Assembly (NCBI GenBank): GCA_946540735.1
Contig: CAMNIN010000007.1
Span: 31,756-95,755, forward strand
Direction: 5' to 3'
Origin: an uncultured Prevotellaceae bacterium
GTDB lineage: Bacteria > Bacteroidota > Bacteroidia > Bacteroidales > Bacteroidaceae
DNA: 64,000 bases
Part shown: piece by piece, positions 1 to 8,106 of the stretch
Numbering within the stretch: position 1 is the stretch's first letter
Layout of the letters: the number at the start of each line of letters is the position of its first letter
The notes under the pieces: generated by a model
The model's input: the letters and a program-made list of their open reading frames with translations, nothing else
The model's database searches: none
Told to the model about the DNA's origin: nothing
Program-made: the position numbers and the translations under genes

Positions 1-1782
1 ATAGGAGGAGTGACAGGCACTTTCTATACCCAATTCGGTCTCACCATGGCCATAGCCGTAGCCATTTCCCTCTTCAATGCACTGACCCTCTCGCCTGCTC
101 TATGTGCGCTCCTGATGACCCCACATGCCGACACGGGAAATGGCGAGAAAATGAGTTTCTCGTCGAAATTCCACATGGCTTTTGACACAACATTCCACCA
201 TCTGGTAAGTCATTATAAAAATGGGGTGAACGTATTGGCAAAGCACAAATGGTTGCCCGCCACGCTTGTGGTTGTTGCCCTTGCGGCACTGACGGGTTTG
301 ATGAAGACCACCAAAACCGGTCTCGTACCCAGCGAAGACATGGGTACGGTGTTCATCAACGTCCAGGCATCCCCTGGAAGCACCCTGAAGCAGACCTACG
401 CCATCATGAAGGAAGTGGAAAAACGCATCAAGGACCTGCCACAGTTGCGCTCTTATTCATTGGTAGCCGGCACAAGCATGGGATTTGAACAGTCAGCCTC
501 AAACGGTAATTTCACACTAAAGCTGAAAAAATGGGATGAGCGGACCGACAAAGAAGACAAAGTGGAAGCGGTGATGGAGGACATCTACCGCAGGACATCA
601 GACATATCGAATGCAAAAATCCAGGTCAATACACAAGCCATGATACCCGGATTCGGACGGACCAATGGTTTTGAACTCTATGTGCAAGACAAGAAAGGCG
701 GAACGGTGGAGGAACTGCTCCATTACACCAACCAATTGATTTCAGCACTCAACAAGCGTGAAGAGATCAGCCGTGCTTTCACCAACTTCTCACTCAAATA
801 CCCCCAATACAGGGTCGATATCGATGCTGTCCTCTGCAAACGACACGGCGTATCACCAAGCGAAGTGCTCAGTGCCCTCCAAGGGTATATCGGTGGCACC
901 TACTCCTCCAATTTCGTCAGGTTCACCAAACTCTACCGTGTCATGGTGCAAGCGTCACCCGAATACCGGCTCGACACCGAGTCGCTGAATCACATTTTTG
1001 TAAAAACCGGACAGGGAGAGATGGCACCAGTGAGCCAATATCTGAAATTGACCAGAATCTACGGTTCGGAAACATTATCACGCTTCAACCTCTTTCCGAG
1101 CATTTCTGTAAGCGGCACACAAGCAGAGGGCTACAGCAGCGGTCAGGCCATTGCCGCCATCCGTGAAGTGGCAGCCGAACAGTTGCCTGAAGGCTATGGC
1201 TATGATTTCGGCGGAATGACACGTGAAGAAGCATCGACACAAAATACGGCGGCGATGTTATTCGTGATTTGCGTGGTGTTTATCTATCTCATCCTGTGTG
1301 CACTCTACGAGAGCATCTTCATTCCGTTGGCTGTGATACTCAGCGTCCCCTTCGGACTGGCAGGATCGTTTATTTTCGCCATGATATGGGGATTGGAGAA
1401 CAACATCTACATGCAGACCGGTCTGATCATGCTCATAGGCCTGCTCTCCAAAACGGCCATCCTACTGACAGAATACGCCTCTGAGCGCAGGCGCCAGGGC
1501 ATGGGCATCATGGAGTCCGCACTTGATGCTGCGGGTGTGCGTCTTCGTCCGATTCTGATGACCTCTATGACCATGGTGTTCGGACTGCTCCCCATGGCTT
1601 TTGCCACTGGCGTTGGTGCCAACGGCAACCGCTCTCTCGGTGTCGGCACCATTGGTGGCATGCTGATCGGCACCATCGCACTTCTTTTCATTGTCCCCGT
1701 CCTGTTTATCCTTTTTCAAAGGGTAGAAGAGTATGTATTCAGCAAAAAAAGGGAATACGTTAAGACACATGACAGTATATAA
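1..1782 (+). CDS. RND efflux pump inner-membrane subunit (AcrB/HAE1 type), C-terminal part, 5' end outside window
   Basis: The frame is open from the first base, so the gene starts upstream; about 593 residues are visible. The first residues align by eye with the segment of AcrB-type pumps that begins GG-TG--Y-QF and leads into a TM segment ending TLSPALCALL. A second periplasmic porter section follows, with the typical line GLVPSEDMGTVFINVQ. After it come closely spaced TM helices, including LIGLLSKTAILLTEYA, whose Lys matches the conserved TM10 lysine of the proton relay (AcrB K940). The relay aspartates lie in the missing N-terminal half. Family role: proton-driven export of hydrophobic compounds from the periplasm or inner membrane through a tripartite complex; substrate unknown here. 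A membrane-fusion protein and an outer-membrane factor are expected upstream or elsewhere. No clear terminator follows. Confidence 0.93.
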   Translation: MGGVTGTFYTQFGLTMAIAVAISLFNALTLSPALCALLMTPHADTGNGEKMSFSSKFHMAFDTTFHHLVSHYKNGVNVLAKHKWLPATLVVVALAALTGLMKTTKTGLVPSEDMGTVFINVQASPGSTLKQTYAIMKEVEKRIKDLPQLRSYSLVAGTSMGFEQSASNGNFTLKLKKWDERTDKEDKVEAVMEDIYRRTSDISNAKIQVNTQAMIPGFGRTNGFELYVQDKKGGTVEELLHYTNQLISALNKREEISRAFTNFSLKYPQYRVDIDAVLCKRHGVSPSEVLSALQGYIGGTYSSNFVRFTKLYRVMVQASPEYRLDTESLNHIFVKTGQGEMAPVSQYLKLTRIYGSETLSRFNLFPSISVSGTQAEGYSSGQAIAAIREVAAEQLPEGYGYDFGGMTREEASTQNTAAMLFVICVVFIYLILCALYESIFIPLAVILSVPFGLAGSFIFAMIWGLENNIYMQTGLIMLIGLLSKTAILLTEYASERRRQGMGIMESALDAAGVRLRPILMTSMTMVFGLLPMAFATGVGANGNRSLGVGTIGGMLIGTIALLFIVPVLFILFQRVEEYVFSKKREYVKTHDSI

Positions 1783-1864
1783 TCATAATGGCCGAGTCCA
1801 CTTTAATAGGAATCTGTGTGAGATAACGTCAGCTATGCCTTGCAAAGCAAGTTAAAATCGGAAG

Positions 1865-1876
1865 AACATGCATGTT
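1865..1876. repeat. 12-bp perfect palindrome at the -33 region of the G3E GTPase gene
   Basis: The bases AACATGCATGTT are self-complementary and end 16 bases before the -7-like box TAATTTTG. They therefore cover the place where the -33 element would lie, and no TTTG is found there. This is an operator-like position; the binding protein is unknown. Confidence 0.4.
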
Positions 1877-1892
1877 TTCGCCAAAAAAGCAG

Positions 1893-1900
1893 TAATTTTG
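1893..1900 (+). promoter_or_regulatory. -7 element (TAATTTTG) for the G3E GTPase gene
   Basis: Matches the Bacteroidetes -7 consensus TAnnTTTG and lies 25 bases before the ATG at 1926. No TTTG is present 19-21 bases upstream, so the promoter may depend on an activator or on the palindrome found there. Confidence 0.6.
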
Positions 1901-1925
1901 CACACCATTTTTTAAAAGTACGATT

Positions 1926-3185
1926 ATGATTCAAGAAATACCTGTATTGCTTCTGACTGGTTATTTAGGTAGCGGGAAGACTACCTTGGTGAACAGAATT
2001 CTCTCCAACACCCGTGGCATCAAATTCGCTGTCATCGTCAACGATATCGGTGAAGTGAACATCGATGCGGACCTCATCGAGAAAGGCGGAATCGTCGGGA
2101 AAAAAGACGAGAGCCTCGTCGCCTTGCAAAACGGATGTATCTGCTGCACACTCAAGATGGATTTGGTGGAACAACTGAGGGATATCACCAGCCAGCATCG
2201 ATTTGACTATATCGTGATCGAAGCAAGTGGAATATGCGAGCCCGCACCCATCGCGCAGACGATTTGCTCCATCCCCACCATGGGCATAGAATATGTGAAA
2301 GACGGAATGGCCAGGCTGGATGCCATTGTGACTGTGGTAGATGCCCTCAGGATGCAAAGCGATTTCGGGGGTGGACTGGATCTGCTGAACCAAGACATTG
2401 ACGAAGAAGACATCGAGAACCTTGTGATCCAGCAGATAGAGTTCTGCAATATCGTACTGCTCAACAAGGCATCCGAAGTGGCACCTGAAGAACTGGAAAG
2501 GCTTCGCCAAATCATCCACACCTTGCAGCCCAAGGCCAAAATCATCGACTGCGACTATGGTGAGGTGGACTTGGACTTGATTCTCAACACCCACATTTTC
2601 AACTTTGACGAAGTGGCTACTTCCGCCACCTGGATACAAGAGCTCGAATCTCACCATGAAATGGATGAGGATGAAGATGAGGATGAAGACGAGGAGCACG
2701 ACCATCATGAGGAGCACGACCATCATGAGGAGCACCATCATCATGAGCATGAAGAGCACGAAGAGCACGGGCACCATCATCACCACCATCATCACCATGA
2801 TGGAGGGGAAGTAGAGGAATATGGAATCGGCACTTACGTCTATTATCGCCGGAAGCCGATGGACCTTGGACTCTTTGACGAATTCGTCGCCAGGAAATGG
2901 CCCAAGAACATCATCAGAGCCAAAGGTATCTGCTATTTTTATGACGAAAAAGAGACCTGCTACCTTTTTGAACAGGCCGGCAAACAAGTCAGCATCAAGA
3001 ATGCCGGACGCTGGTATGCCACCATGCCCAAGGACGAGTTGGAGCAATTGATGGAACGTGAACCCGGACTGAGGCGTGACTGGGACGAGAAATATGGTGA
3101 CAGGATGCAGAAGATCGTCTTTATCGGGCAGAAACTGAACAAGAAAGAAATCGCCGAGGCATTGGATCAATGCCTGATTGACTGA
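1926..3185 (+). CDS. G3E-family GTPase (CobW/YeiR/ZigA-like putative metallochaperone) with His/Asp/Glu-rich insert
   Basis: Walker A GYLGSGKTTL is at residues 12-21. The family CxCC metal site (NGCICC) is at C71-C74. The fourth GTPase motif is NKAS rather than NKxD. A CobW C-terminal domain starts at about residue 300 (MDLGLFDEF onward). COG0523 proteins use GTP hydrolysis to hand metal ions, often zinc, to client enzymes in the cytoplasm. Between the two domains, residues about 243-295 are almost only His, Glu and Asp, with a run of nine His near the end; this is a plausible metal reservoir. The ATG was chosen because the Walker A motif follows at the usual distance and a -7 box lies 25 bases upstream. 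The next gene starts 8 bases after the stop, so the two may be co-transcribed. The metal is not determined by sequence alone; zinc is the best guess. Confidence 0.9.
   Translation: MIQEIPVLLLTGYLGSGKTTLVNRILSNTRGIKFAVIVNDIGEVNIDADLIEKGGIVGKKDESLVALQNGCICCTLKMDLVEQLRDITSQHRFDYIVIEASGICEPAPIAQTICSIPTMGIEYVKDGMARLDAIVTVVDALRMQSDFGGGLDLLNQDIDEEDIENLVIQQIEFCNIVLLNKASEVAPEELERLRQIIHTLQPKAKIIDCDYGEVDLDLILNTHIFNFDEVATSATWIQELESHHEMDEDEDEDEDEEHDHHEEHDHHEEHHHHEHEEHEEHGHHHHHHHHHDGGEVEEYGIGTYVYYRRKPMDLGLFDEFVARKWPKNIIRAKGICYFYDEKETCYLFEQAGKQVSIKNAGRWYATMPKDELEQLMEREPGLRRDWDEKYGDRMQKIVFIGQKLNKKEIAEALDQCLID
2653..2808 (+). repeat. Low-complexity His/Asp/Glu-coding tract with 18-bp tandem repeats
   Basis: Within the GTPase gene, three 18-bp units (GAGGAGCACGACCATCAT and a close variant) run head to tail at 2691-2744. 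They are preceded by short GATGAG/GATGAA repeats and followed by CAC/CAT runs. This structure favours slippage, so insert length probably varies between strains. Confidence 0.85.
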
Positions 3186-3193
3186 TTGAGCCT

Positions 3194-5641
3194 ATGAACA
3201 GGTCCTACCTATTGTTATTGCTACTCGTTCTGGTTTTCCCCCTCCCAGCATCAAGCCAGTTGGTTATCAACGAGTTGATGCAGTCGAATATCGATTGCAT
3301 CATGGACGATCTGAATGAGTTTCCAGATTCATGGGTGGAACTCTATAACAACGGACAAACAGCAGAGAGTCTCAGCAACTACAGTATCGGACCGACTGCG
3401 GATGCCGCATCCTCATGGAAGTTGCCCAATCAGCAGATAGGACCTGGCCAGCGAGTGCTGGTGTTTTGCGACAAAGAGGCACAAAGCAAGCACGCCGACT
3501 TCAAATTAGAGTCAGGAAATGATTGCAGCGTGTATCTATTCTTCAAAGGAGGACTCGTCGACAAGGTGGAAGGGCTTGCCAAGCAACCCGCTCCCAATGT
3601 CGCATACGGACGAAAGACAGACGGAGGTAATGAATGGGGCTATCAAGAGATCCCCACCCCCAATTCCGCCAACTGCGGAAAGGTGTGCCAAGAGATACTC
3701 GGAGATCCCGTATTCAATCAGAAAGGGTTGGTGAAAACCGACAACGCTTCCTTCCAGCTGGCGATCACATTGCCAGACGACTGTCCGGCGAATACCGTGA
3801 TCAAAATCACAACCGACGGCAGTGAACCCAAGGAGACGAGTACAACCTACACCACCCCGCTCACGATCAACAAGACCACGACGGTGAGGGCGAAACTCTT
3901 CTGCGAAGGATATCTGTCGAACAGAGCCACTACCCACTCCTATATCTTCCATCCACGAGCGCTGACTCTGCCTGTGATCTCCATCGTCACCGACCACAAA
4001 TACTTTTACGACAACAAGATAGGAATTTACGTGAATGGTTCCTATCAAAGCGGGAAGAAGAACTACCAGTTTGACTGGCGACGTCCGGTCAACATTGAGT
4101 ATTTTGCAGGAAAGAACACCGAGAGTGAAATCAACCAGTTGTGTGAGACCAGGATCCAAGGAGGAGCCTCCCGCGACAGCAAATACAAGTCACTCGTGAT
4201 GTATGCCAACAAACGGTTTGGCAAAAAAAGGCTGAAATATGAGTTTTTCCCCGATCAGAAACCAGGGATGACTGATTTCAAGTCCGTCATCCTGCGCAAT
4301 GCAGGAAACGATTTCGACTACCTCTACATGCGCGATGCCATCATCCAACGGACGATGGCCAAGCATACGGATCTCGACTGGCAGGCATGGAGGCCATGCA
4401 TCATCTATCTCAATGGCACGTACATGGGGATGCTGAATATCCGGGAGAGAAGCACCGGCGACAACATCTACTCCAACTACGACGGAATGGAGGATATCGA
4501 CATGATAGAGAACTGGAATCAACTCAAGGAAGGCGACACCAACAACTGGGAAGCCTTCAAGCAATTCTATGCGGAGCATGGCCATACCCTTGAGGAATAT
4601 GAGCGATGGATCGACTGGCGGGAGTTCATCAACCTGATGGTGATGAACCTCTTCTACAATAATCAGGACTTTCCGGGAAACAACATTGTGATGTGGCGCC
4701 CCCGAGTCGATAATGGCGTGTGGAGATTTGTAGCTAAAGACACCGACTTCGGACTTGGCCTTTATGGTTCGTCATCCAGCTACAACTCCATAGAATGGCT
4801 CTATGACCCGAACTATGATTACGACAGGAACTGGGCCAATCAATATGAGCACACACGGCTTTTCCGCAGAATGATGGAAATCGAGGAATTCAAACAGGAA
4901 TTCATCGACCGTGCAGCGATCTACATGGGAGACTTCATGAATCTGGAAGGGACGAGCGAGCTATGGGATCCGATGGTCGCTGAAATACAAGCCGAGTACC
5001 CCTATCACCGCAAACTCATCAACCAATGGTGGCCCAATTACACCGAGGAACTGAACAACGCCCGTAACTGGCTCAAAACACGTCCCAACTATTTCTACAC
5101 CCACCTGGCCAATTATTATAAGCTCGGCACCCCTGTCCCCCTGCAAATGAACCTCGAAGCTGCCCCCGAAGATCTTCAAGCCGTGACCATCAGCATGAAC
5201 GGGATCAAGCTGTCCAAATCCCGTTTTGACGGGAAATACTTTGCCAACAGGATGCTGCATATCACTTCCGCTCCCAGAAACGGGAGACAGGTGAAGGGCT
5301 GGAAAATCATCAGCATATACAGCAACGGGACGACAACCGACGATGTGGCAGGATCTTCAATCGATTTTGAGATGCCCTCATGTCAAAAAGTCATTTTCAT
5401 GGCCCAGTTTGAGGACGAAACCGGCATCGAAGATCTCAGCTCTCCGACCTTCAAATGGCATAAGGATGGCGGTCAACTGACACTGGAAGGCGTCGCCGCA
5501 GGTATGGCAGTAAGGATATATGATGCCAACGGCATCCTGCTAAAGACATTCTACGCAGATGGCGGAACCCTGCAAGCCCAAGTGGGACAACGAAGAATGC
5601 TTATTGTGAAAATCGGTCAAGAGGTACTGAAAATCAAATAG
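3194..5641 (+). CDS. Secreted CotH-family (spore-coat kinase-like) protein with lamin-tail and chitobiase-like domains
   Basis: A signal peptide (residues 1-21, ending PASSQ) is followed by a lamin-tail domain at about 22-150 (LVINELMQSN, then DSWVELYNN). A chitobiase/hexosaminidase C-terminal-like beta domain lies at about 175-255 (ITTDGSEP). The CotH domain spans about 259-640: RIQGGASR, then YLNGTYMGMLNIRE, and the metal-binding-type KDTDFGLGL with D516 and D518. Residues 742-815 form a beta-rich tail ending VLKIK, similar to type IX secretion sorting tails. Known family members include B. subtilis CotH, an atypical protein kinase of the spore coat; function in non-sporulating Bacteroidota is unknown. 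The protein is expected outside the cell or on the surface. Only 8 bases separate it from the upstream GTPase gene. A second CotH protein is encoded at 22740-27887. Confidence 0.85.
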   Translation: MNRSYLLLLLLVLVFPLPASSQLVINELMQSNIDCIMDDLNEFPDSWVELYNNGQTAESLSNYSIGPTADAASSWKLPNQQIGPGQRVLVFCDKEAQSKHADFKLESGNDCSVYLFFKGGLVDKVEGLAKQPAPNVAYGRKTDGGNEWGYQEIPTPNSANCGKVCQEILGDPVFNQKGLVKTDNASFQLAITLPDDCPANTVIKITTDGSEPKETSTTYTTPLTINKTTTVRAKLFCEGYLSNRATTHSYIFHPRALTLPVISIVTDHKYFYDNKIGIYVNGSYQSGKKNYQFDWRRPVNIEYFAGKNTESEINQLCETRIQGGASRDSKYKSLVMYANKRFGKKRLKYEFFPDQKPGMTDFKSVILRNAGNDFDYLYMRDAIIQRTMAKHTDLDWQAWRPCIIYLNGTYMGMLNIRERSTGDNIYSNYDGMEDIDMIENWNQLKEGDTNNWEAFKQFYAEHGHTLEEYERWIDWREFINLMVMNLFYNNQDFPGNNIVMWRPRVDNGVWRFVAKDTDFGLGLYGSSSSYNSIEWLYDPNYDYDRNWANQYEHTRLFRRMMEIEEFKQEFIDRAAIYMGDFMNLEGTSELWDPMVAEIQAEYPYHRKLINQWWPNYTEELNNARNWLKTRPNYFYTHLANYYKLGTPVPLQMNLEAAPEDLQAVTISMNGIKLSKSRFDGKYFANRMLHITSAPRNGRQVKGWKIISIYSNGTTTDDVAGSSIDFEMPSCQKVIFMAQFEDETGIEDLSSPTFKWHKDGGQLTLEGVAAGMAVRIYDANGILLKTFYADGGTLQAQVGQRRMLIVKIGQEVLKIK

Positions 5642-5670
5642 TTTTCCTTCACTTCCCAACAGCCATGCTG

Positions 5671-6489
5671 TCATTTGCGAAGTTTGCGGACGTCATTATC
5701 GGTGAGCAATTCCTCAATAGTAACACCTGGGTTCCTGGCCATGTATTGGTCGATGATGTTCAGGAAAGACGAATGGAAGAATTTGTTGCCCAACACCTTA
5801 TTGACCACCCACTGGATCTTTGCCACATGCAAATCCAATTCTTCCTGTTTGGCTTCCCTGAAATTGGGTAGTTGGTAGATACTCAGCAAATAAAAGCTGA
5901 GGAAATCGGGAACGATGTAGTCGCGCTGCATCGTCTTGCGTTGCTCCTCGTCGTAGTATCTCTTGTAGAGCGGGTAATCCTTGCCCAGATACTTATCCAG
6001 ACAAATACCCACAGACTCGTTGCCGACAATAATACTTTGGTCCAAAGCACAGATTTGCGCATAGACCAAAGGCACCTTGATGCCTGGAATCCAAACTTTC
6101 AGTTTGTGGAACGACTCCGTCAGCAATTTGTTGAGGTCATCCATATTGGCATATTGCAGTTCCGCATCCGAAATGATGGCCTGCAACGTGGAATCCTGAT
6201 AAAAGCGCAACAGCTTGCTGTTGATCTCCGGATCATCCACCGAACCTAATCCCAGGATGGTCTCAATCAGCGTGCGGGTCTCGTTGGGGTAATCCGTGCT
6301 CATCTGCTGAAGGGCAGAGAAATCACCCGTTGTGAGGAACAAGCTCTCCATACGGTCGTAGCGCTGGATTCTCACCTCGAGCGTGTCTTCCTCCACCTCG
6401 CTGAAAGGTTTCAACTTAAAATCGCATCCCGTCAACAACAGGATGAAAATCAAGCAGAAAATGGTGGAAAATGAAAACTTGACCCTCAC
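5671..6489 (-). CDS. gldB: GldB-type gliding-motility/T9SS-associated lipoprotein, GTG start
   Basis: The 272-residue product starts VRVKFSFSTIFCLIFILLLTGC, a lipoprotein signal with lipobox LTGC. The body (KLKVWIPGIKVPLVYAQIC, IIVGNESVGICLDKYLG, then Y--DEEQR) fits the GldB family, which is found with gliding and type IX secretion genes in Bacteroidota. The same frame is open 34 codons further upstream to an ATG at 6591. The GTG at 6489 is preferred because it gives a proper lipoprotein signal and lies 20 bases after a full -33/-7 promoter, whereas 6591 lies upstream of that promoter. It converges with the CotH gene and diverges from ispE. The gene does not itself show that this strain glides; it fits the secreted proteins with sorting tails in the window. 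Confidence 0.82.
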   Translation of the reverse strand: MRVKFSFSTIFCLIFILLLTGCDFKLKPFSEVEEDTLEVRIQRYDRMESLFLTTGDFSALQQMSTDYPNETRTLIETILGLGSVDDPEINSKLLRFYQDSTLQAIISDAELQYANMDDLNKLLTESFHKLKVWIPGIKVPLVYAQICALDQSIIVGNESVGICLDKYLGKDYPLYKRYYDEEQRKTMQRDYIVPDFLSFYLLSIYQLPNFREAKQEELDLHVAKIQWVVNKVLGNKFFHSSFLNIIDQYMARNPGVTIEELLTDNDVRKLRK

Positions 6490-6509
6490 GATTAATTCAA
6501 ATATTTCCG

Positions 6510-6540
6510 CAAAATTACTAAAAAATATTTCTAAGGCAAA
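6510..6540 (-). promoter_or_regulatory. Promoter of gldB (TTTG-N19-TAATTTTG)
   Basis: On the minus strand TTTG (6540-6537) is followed after 19 bases by TAATTTTG (6517-6510), an exact fit to the Bacteroidetes -33/-7 consensus. It places transcription just before the GTG at 6489. Confidence 0.78.
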
Positions 6541-6617
6541 GAGATTTGCTAAAAAAGTTAAATTTTCGGTGAGAATAATTGGCAAAATCAATATTTTTGT
6601 TAATTCTCCAACTACCT

Positions 6618-6648
6618 TTTGAGATTTGTCTAAAACTTCCTAATTTTG
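6618..6648 (+). promoter_or_regulatory. Promoter of ispE (TTTG-N19-TAATTTTG)
   Basis: TTTG at 6618-6621 and TAATTTTG at 6641-6648 are separated by 19 bases, and the ATG follows at 6682. With the gldB promoter it forms a compact divergent pair about 80 bases apart. Confidence 0.78.
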
Positions 6649-6681
6649 TAAACCGTAAAACGTAACATAAAACTACTCGAC

Positions 6682-7521
6682 ATGATCTCATTTCCCTGTG
6701 CCAAAATAAACCTCGGTTTGAACATCGTTTCCCGCAGAAATGACGGTTATCATAACCTTGAGACCGTATTTTATCCCATTCCCATCTTCGATGCCCTCGA
6801 ACTGCATGTCATGAATGAGGATTTCCCCAGCGATAAGCCATGCGACATCAAAATGTCGGGACTCGATATCCAAGGCGATGACGAATCCAACCTTGTCGTG
6901 AAGGCCTACCATCTCATCGCCAAGGATTTCTGCCTTCCCCGGCTTCATGCCCACCTATGCAAACGGATACCCTCACAAGCAGGTCTGGGCGGAGGATCAA
7001 GCGACGCCGCCTATATGATCCGGATGCTTGACCAAGAATTCCACCTCAACATGGGTATCGCTGAAATGGAACGTTACGCAGCCCAGTTGGGTGCCGACTG
7101 TGCTTTCTTCATCACCTCCGAGGCAGCCTACGCCGAAGGCATCGGTGAGATACTCGAACCGATTGATCATGCCTGTCGCCATTTGGAAGGTTATCACTTG
7201 GTCATTGTCAAGCCCGACATAGCTGTTTCGACAAGAGAAGCTTTCTCTAAAATCAGTCCGCAAAAACCAGCACGGTGTTGCAGGGATATTGTCCAACAAC
7301 CTATCGACACATGGAAAGGACTGCTGACCAATGACTTCGAGGAATCCATCTTCTCACTATATCCAGAAATAGGCATGATCAAGCAGAAACTCTACGATGC
7401 TGGAGCCTCCTTCGCCCTGATGACAGGAAGCGGCAGCAGTGTGTACGGAATTTTCAAAACCAGGCCCCATGGCATGAGCGCCCTGTTCCCGGATTGCTTC
7501 ACCGCCACCCTGGCCCTATAA
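6682..7521 (+). CDS. ispE: 4-diphosphocytidyl-2-C-methyl-D-erythritol kinase
   Basis: GHMP kinase of the MEP (non-mevalonate) isoprenoid pathway; it phosphorylates the 2-hydroxyl of CDP-methylerythritol with ATP in the cytoplasm. The N-terminus CAKINLGLNIVSRRNDGYHN is diagnostic for IspE. The glycine-rich ATP loop PSQAGLGGGSSDA is at residues 97-109, and D139 in LGADCAFF matches the catalytic Asp of the E. coli enzyme, followed by the expected AYAEGIGE. The C-terminal GSGSSVYG motif is present. The length of 279 residues is normal. It has its own -33/-7 promoter, and the Nudix gene starts 23 bases after its stop, so the two are probably co-transcribed. Confidence 0.95.
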   Translation: MISFPCAKINLGLNIVSRRNDGYHNLETVFYPIPIFDALELHVMNEDFPSDKPCDIKMSGLDIQGDDESNLVVKAYHLIAKDFCLPRLHAHLCKRIPSQAGLGGGSSDAAYMIRMLDQEFHLNMGIAEMERYAAQLGADCAFFITSEAAYAEGIGEILEPIDHACRHLEGYHLVIVKPDIAVSTREAFSKISPQKPARCCRDIVQQPIDTWKGLLTNDFEESIFSLYPEIGMIKQKLYDAGASFALMTGSGSSVYGIFKTRPHGMSALFPDCFTATLAL

Positions 7522-7544
7522 AACATTAATTAAGGTAAAAAGAT

Positions 7545-8042
7545 ATGGATAACCAACAAGAACTTTTCCCCATCGTCGATGAAGAGGGACGCGTGACAGG
7601 CTGCATCAATCGTGGACAAGCCCATGACGGGACTAAGATCCTTCATCCCGTGGTGCACCTCCACCTGTTTAATAGCAAAGGAGAACTCTTTCTACAGAAG
7701 CGTCCCGACTGGAAAGATATCCAACCTGGCAAATGGGACACTGCCGTGGGAGGACATGTGGCCTATGGCGAGGAAGTGCCAGCAGCCCTGCGTAGAGAAG
7801 TCGAGGAAGAGCTCGGCATCAACGACTTCGTCGGAGAATTCATACAGCGATATATCTTCGAAGGTCCACGTGAGCGGGAACTGGTCTATGTATTCAAGAC
7901 CGTCTATGACAAGCCACTGTCACCCAGCACAGAAGAGCTGTCAGGCGGCCGTTTCTTCACACGCCAGGAAATTCTCAGCCGCATCGGGACCCACTATTTC
8001 ACCCCCAACTTTGAAGACGAATACATCAAAATCTTCGGATAG
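7545..8042 (+). CDS. Nudix hydrolase (IDI/YfcD-like subgroup)
   Basis: The protein has 165 residues with a complete Nudix box: G70, E76, R84-E85, E88-E89, G91, matching GX5EX7REUXEEXGU. The start (ELFPIVDEEGRVTG) and the HLHLFNSKGELFLQKR segment resemble the Nudix subgroup that includes type 1 isopentenyl-diphosphate isomerase and YfcD. Such proteins hydrolyse nucleoside-diphosphate-linked substrates or act as IDI; sequence reading cannot separate these. Location directly after ispE (23 bases) makes a link to isoprenoid metabolism worth considering, but MEP-pathway bacteria often lack IDI-1, so a housecleaning phosphohydrolase remains the safer call. Confidence 0.88.
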   Translation: MDNQQELFPIVDEEGRVTGCINRGQAHDGTKILHPVVHLHLFNSKGELFLQKRPDWKDIQPGKWDTAVGGHVAYGEEVPAALRREVEEELGINDFVGEFIQRYIFEGPRERELVYVFKTVYDKPLSPSTEELSGGRFFTRQEILSRIGTHYFTPNFEDEYIKIFG

Positions 8043-8106
8043 CTTAGAGTTTGGCACAATCTTTGATATCAAAGACGATGATTGATTATAAACAAAGGTA
8101 TTAGTT

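Noticed and set aside
1965..3170. 401-codon open frame on the minus strand
   Set aside because: Antisense to the G3E GTPase; the Val/Met/Leu runs come from the His/Asp/Glu tract on the other strand.
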